Origin: Naumovozyma dairenensis CBS 421
Taxonomy: Eukaryota > Ascomycota > Saccharomycetes > Saccharomycetales > Saccharomycetaceae
Reading direction: 5' to 3'
DNA length: 64,000 bases
Assembly: GCF_000227115.2 (NCBI RefSeq)
Contig: NC_016481.1
Coordinates: 248,001-312,000, forward strand
Shown here: piece after piece, positions 62,917 through 64,000 of the stretch
Numbering within the stretch: position 1 is the first letter of the stretch
How the letters are laid out: each line of letters starts with the position of its first letter
Position numbers and translations under genes: made by a program
Notes under the pieces: generated by a model
Told to the model about the DNA's origin: nothing
Database searches by the model: none
The model's input: only the letters and a program-made list of their open reading frames with translations

Positions 62917-63350
62917 AGCTATATAGCCAATATATAATATTTTTTCCCTTTTTATTTCATCAACTTTAATTTTTAATATATTCGAATCAATTCAACTCAA
63001 GCTAGACTTTTATCCACTATTCGTCTTGGAATATCAATTAGTCCGACTTTTAGGTAACGATTGCATCTTGTGCATCTTCTGGCTTAAATAGAGGTATGAA
63101 GCTTTCCAGAAATCTAAGCGCTGGCATTGCAGTGCAGCTACTACCTCTCCGAGTCCTACTTATGACATTACTAACTGGTTCAGTAAGTCTAGAATTCTGC
63201 TATTGAGGATAATTATAGTAATTCCTATATAATAGCATAACCTTCCTACCACTCACCTAAAAAGCTTGAAGTTATAAAGGACAGCGAGTAAAAAAGCCGG
63301 CACCCATTTACAGCACCAGGAACTTACATACCATGAAACAGCTAGTTTAT

Positions 63351-63402
63351 TCTAATCTAATATAATCTAATCTAATCTAATCTAATCTAATCTAATCTAA
63401 TC
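63351..63402. repeat. (TCTAA)n pentanucleotide repeat
   Basis: About ten tandem TCTAA units with one imperfect unit (TATAA) near the start. Confidence 0.95.
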
Positions 63403-63543
63403 TTAGGGTATCTCTTACAAATATAAGTAAAAGTTGAATTGCCCAATGTAGAAACTGTGTGTTGCCAGAGGAATTCCGCAGACGATTCTAAGACGGAGAT
63501 CGGTTCTTAAAGAATATCCCCGCCCCCCTTAAAATTATTGAAC

Positions 63544-63900
63544 CAGGCCTGGGACGGATTAGGATTAATGGATTAAAAAAGCAAGGGTTGGGCATGAAAA
63601 TTTTGAAAAAAAGGTAGGGTAGAAATCAAATATTATGGATTGAGAACAGGGTTGGTCTATTCTGGCCATGGATTGGGGCATGGATTGGAGAAAAAAATTG
63701 AAAAATAGTAGTCGTATAATATGATTTTTATAGTATTTTCTCATAAATTATATAATAAAAAAAATGGATTGGATTAGGATAGACTTTGGGTTAGGAAAGG
63801 ATTAGGCCTGAATTGAAGATTCTCGGCGGGGATTAAAAAAAGGTAGGGTAGGCCCAAGATCCCTTGGGATAGACCAAAAATCCTGTCCGTCCCAGGCCTG
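63544..63900 (-). mobile_element. MITE-like element, copy 3 (best preserved)
   Basis: 357 bp, in opposite orientation to copies 1 and 2. It starts CAGGCCTGGGACGGATTAGG and ends in the inverse, TCCGTCCCAGGCCTG, so the terminal inverted repeats match for about 15 bases perfectly and further with one indel. Outside, ATTGAAC stands directly before the left end (63537-63543) and two bases after the right end (63903-63909), a likely target-site duplication of 7-8 bp. No ORF of transposase type. CAG ends and a near-8-bp duplication suggest a hAT-type non-autonomous element. Confidence 0.8.
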
Positions 63901-64000
63901 TCATTGAACGTTCTCTCAGAAAATCTTGGCACGAAGAAATATGTCGTATTGTACATCACGTAATCGATCCCTCGAGGGCTCAACGACTTATCTCAGCGAC

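Larger units (their letters stand above)
62917..64000. other. Intergenic region downstream of ORT1
   Basis: 1.1 kb to the window end. It has a (TCTAA)n tract at 63351-63402 and MITE-like copy 3 at 63544-63900. No gene; the open frame at 63774-63983 lies mostly in the element. Confidence 0.6.

Noticed and set aside
63351..63402. CRISPR-like or telomeric array
   Set aside because: A simple TCTAA tandem tract without spacers; not telomeric in type.

Overview
The window is nuclear DNA from a budding yeast of the family Saccharomycetaceae. It is AT-rich, the genes are short-spaced and apparently intronless, and almost every gene has a recognisable S. cerevisiae counterpart. Most of them map to one stretch of S. 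cerevisiae chromosome XV (YOR130 to YOR155). Three others (NCB2, UTP5, RPP2B) map to the sister block on chromosome IV (YDR382 to YDR398), the whole-genome-duplication partner of that stretch. Many other genes of the chromosome IV block (for example HPT1, SXM1, RPT3, SPT3) are absent here. This fits a post-duplication yeast that kept a different subset of the two copies than S. cerevisiae did. A Naumovozyma or Kazachstania type genome is my best guess; the species cannot be fixed from what I can see.

Layout. 1-5.1 kb: the 3' two thirds of a PDR5-type drug pump, then ISN1. 6.0-20.2 kb: ATG40, RPB2, MRPL23, MDM32, SPP2, SMP3, a 20-N assembly gap, NCB2. 20.5-24.3 kb: a lineage-specific insertion between NCB2 and UTP5, made of a direct tandem duplication of an unknown multi-pass membrane protein gene and a divergent small three-helix membrane protein gene. 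24.8-29.8 kb: UTP5 and ELG1. 29.8-32.7 kb: a gene-poor stretch with a possible LTR remnant and a broken second copy of the small membrane protein gene. 32.7-50.8 kb: THI80, LSC1, ARP8, SFL1, RUP1, SIA1, IDH2 and a BAG7/SAC7-type RhoGAP. 50.8-53.4 kb: a long GC-variable intergenic region. 53.4-58.9 kb: an EF-2 gene with a collapsed assembly gap, VPS17, a HAD hydrolase and RPP2B. 58.9-64 kb: a repeat-rich stretch around ORT1, with three copies of a short non-coding element that has terminal inverted repeats (MITE-like, hAT-like ends) and a dispersed repeat carrying a promoter-like core and small ORFs.

The recognisable genes are unrelated housekeeping genes: transcription (RPB2, NCB2, SFL1), chromatin (ARP8), translation (EF-2, RPP2B, MRPL23), ribosome biogenesis (UTP5), splicing (SPP2), mitochondrial metabolism and shape (LSC1, IDH2, ORT1, MDM32), trafficking and ER-phagy (VPS17, ATG40), GPI synthesis (SMP3), genome stability (ELG1), and others. 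They do not form a pathway. The most unusual material is the membrane-protein insertion at 20.5-24.3 kb with its relic near 31.6 kb, and the repeat families at 52.3-63.9 kb. Relative to S. cerevisiae order there are two local inversions (PDR5-ISN1 and MDM32-SPP2-SMP3), with SLP1 and PNO1 missing from their expected places. Comparisons with S. cerevisiae gene order and protein lengths are from memory.
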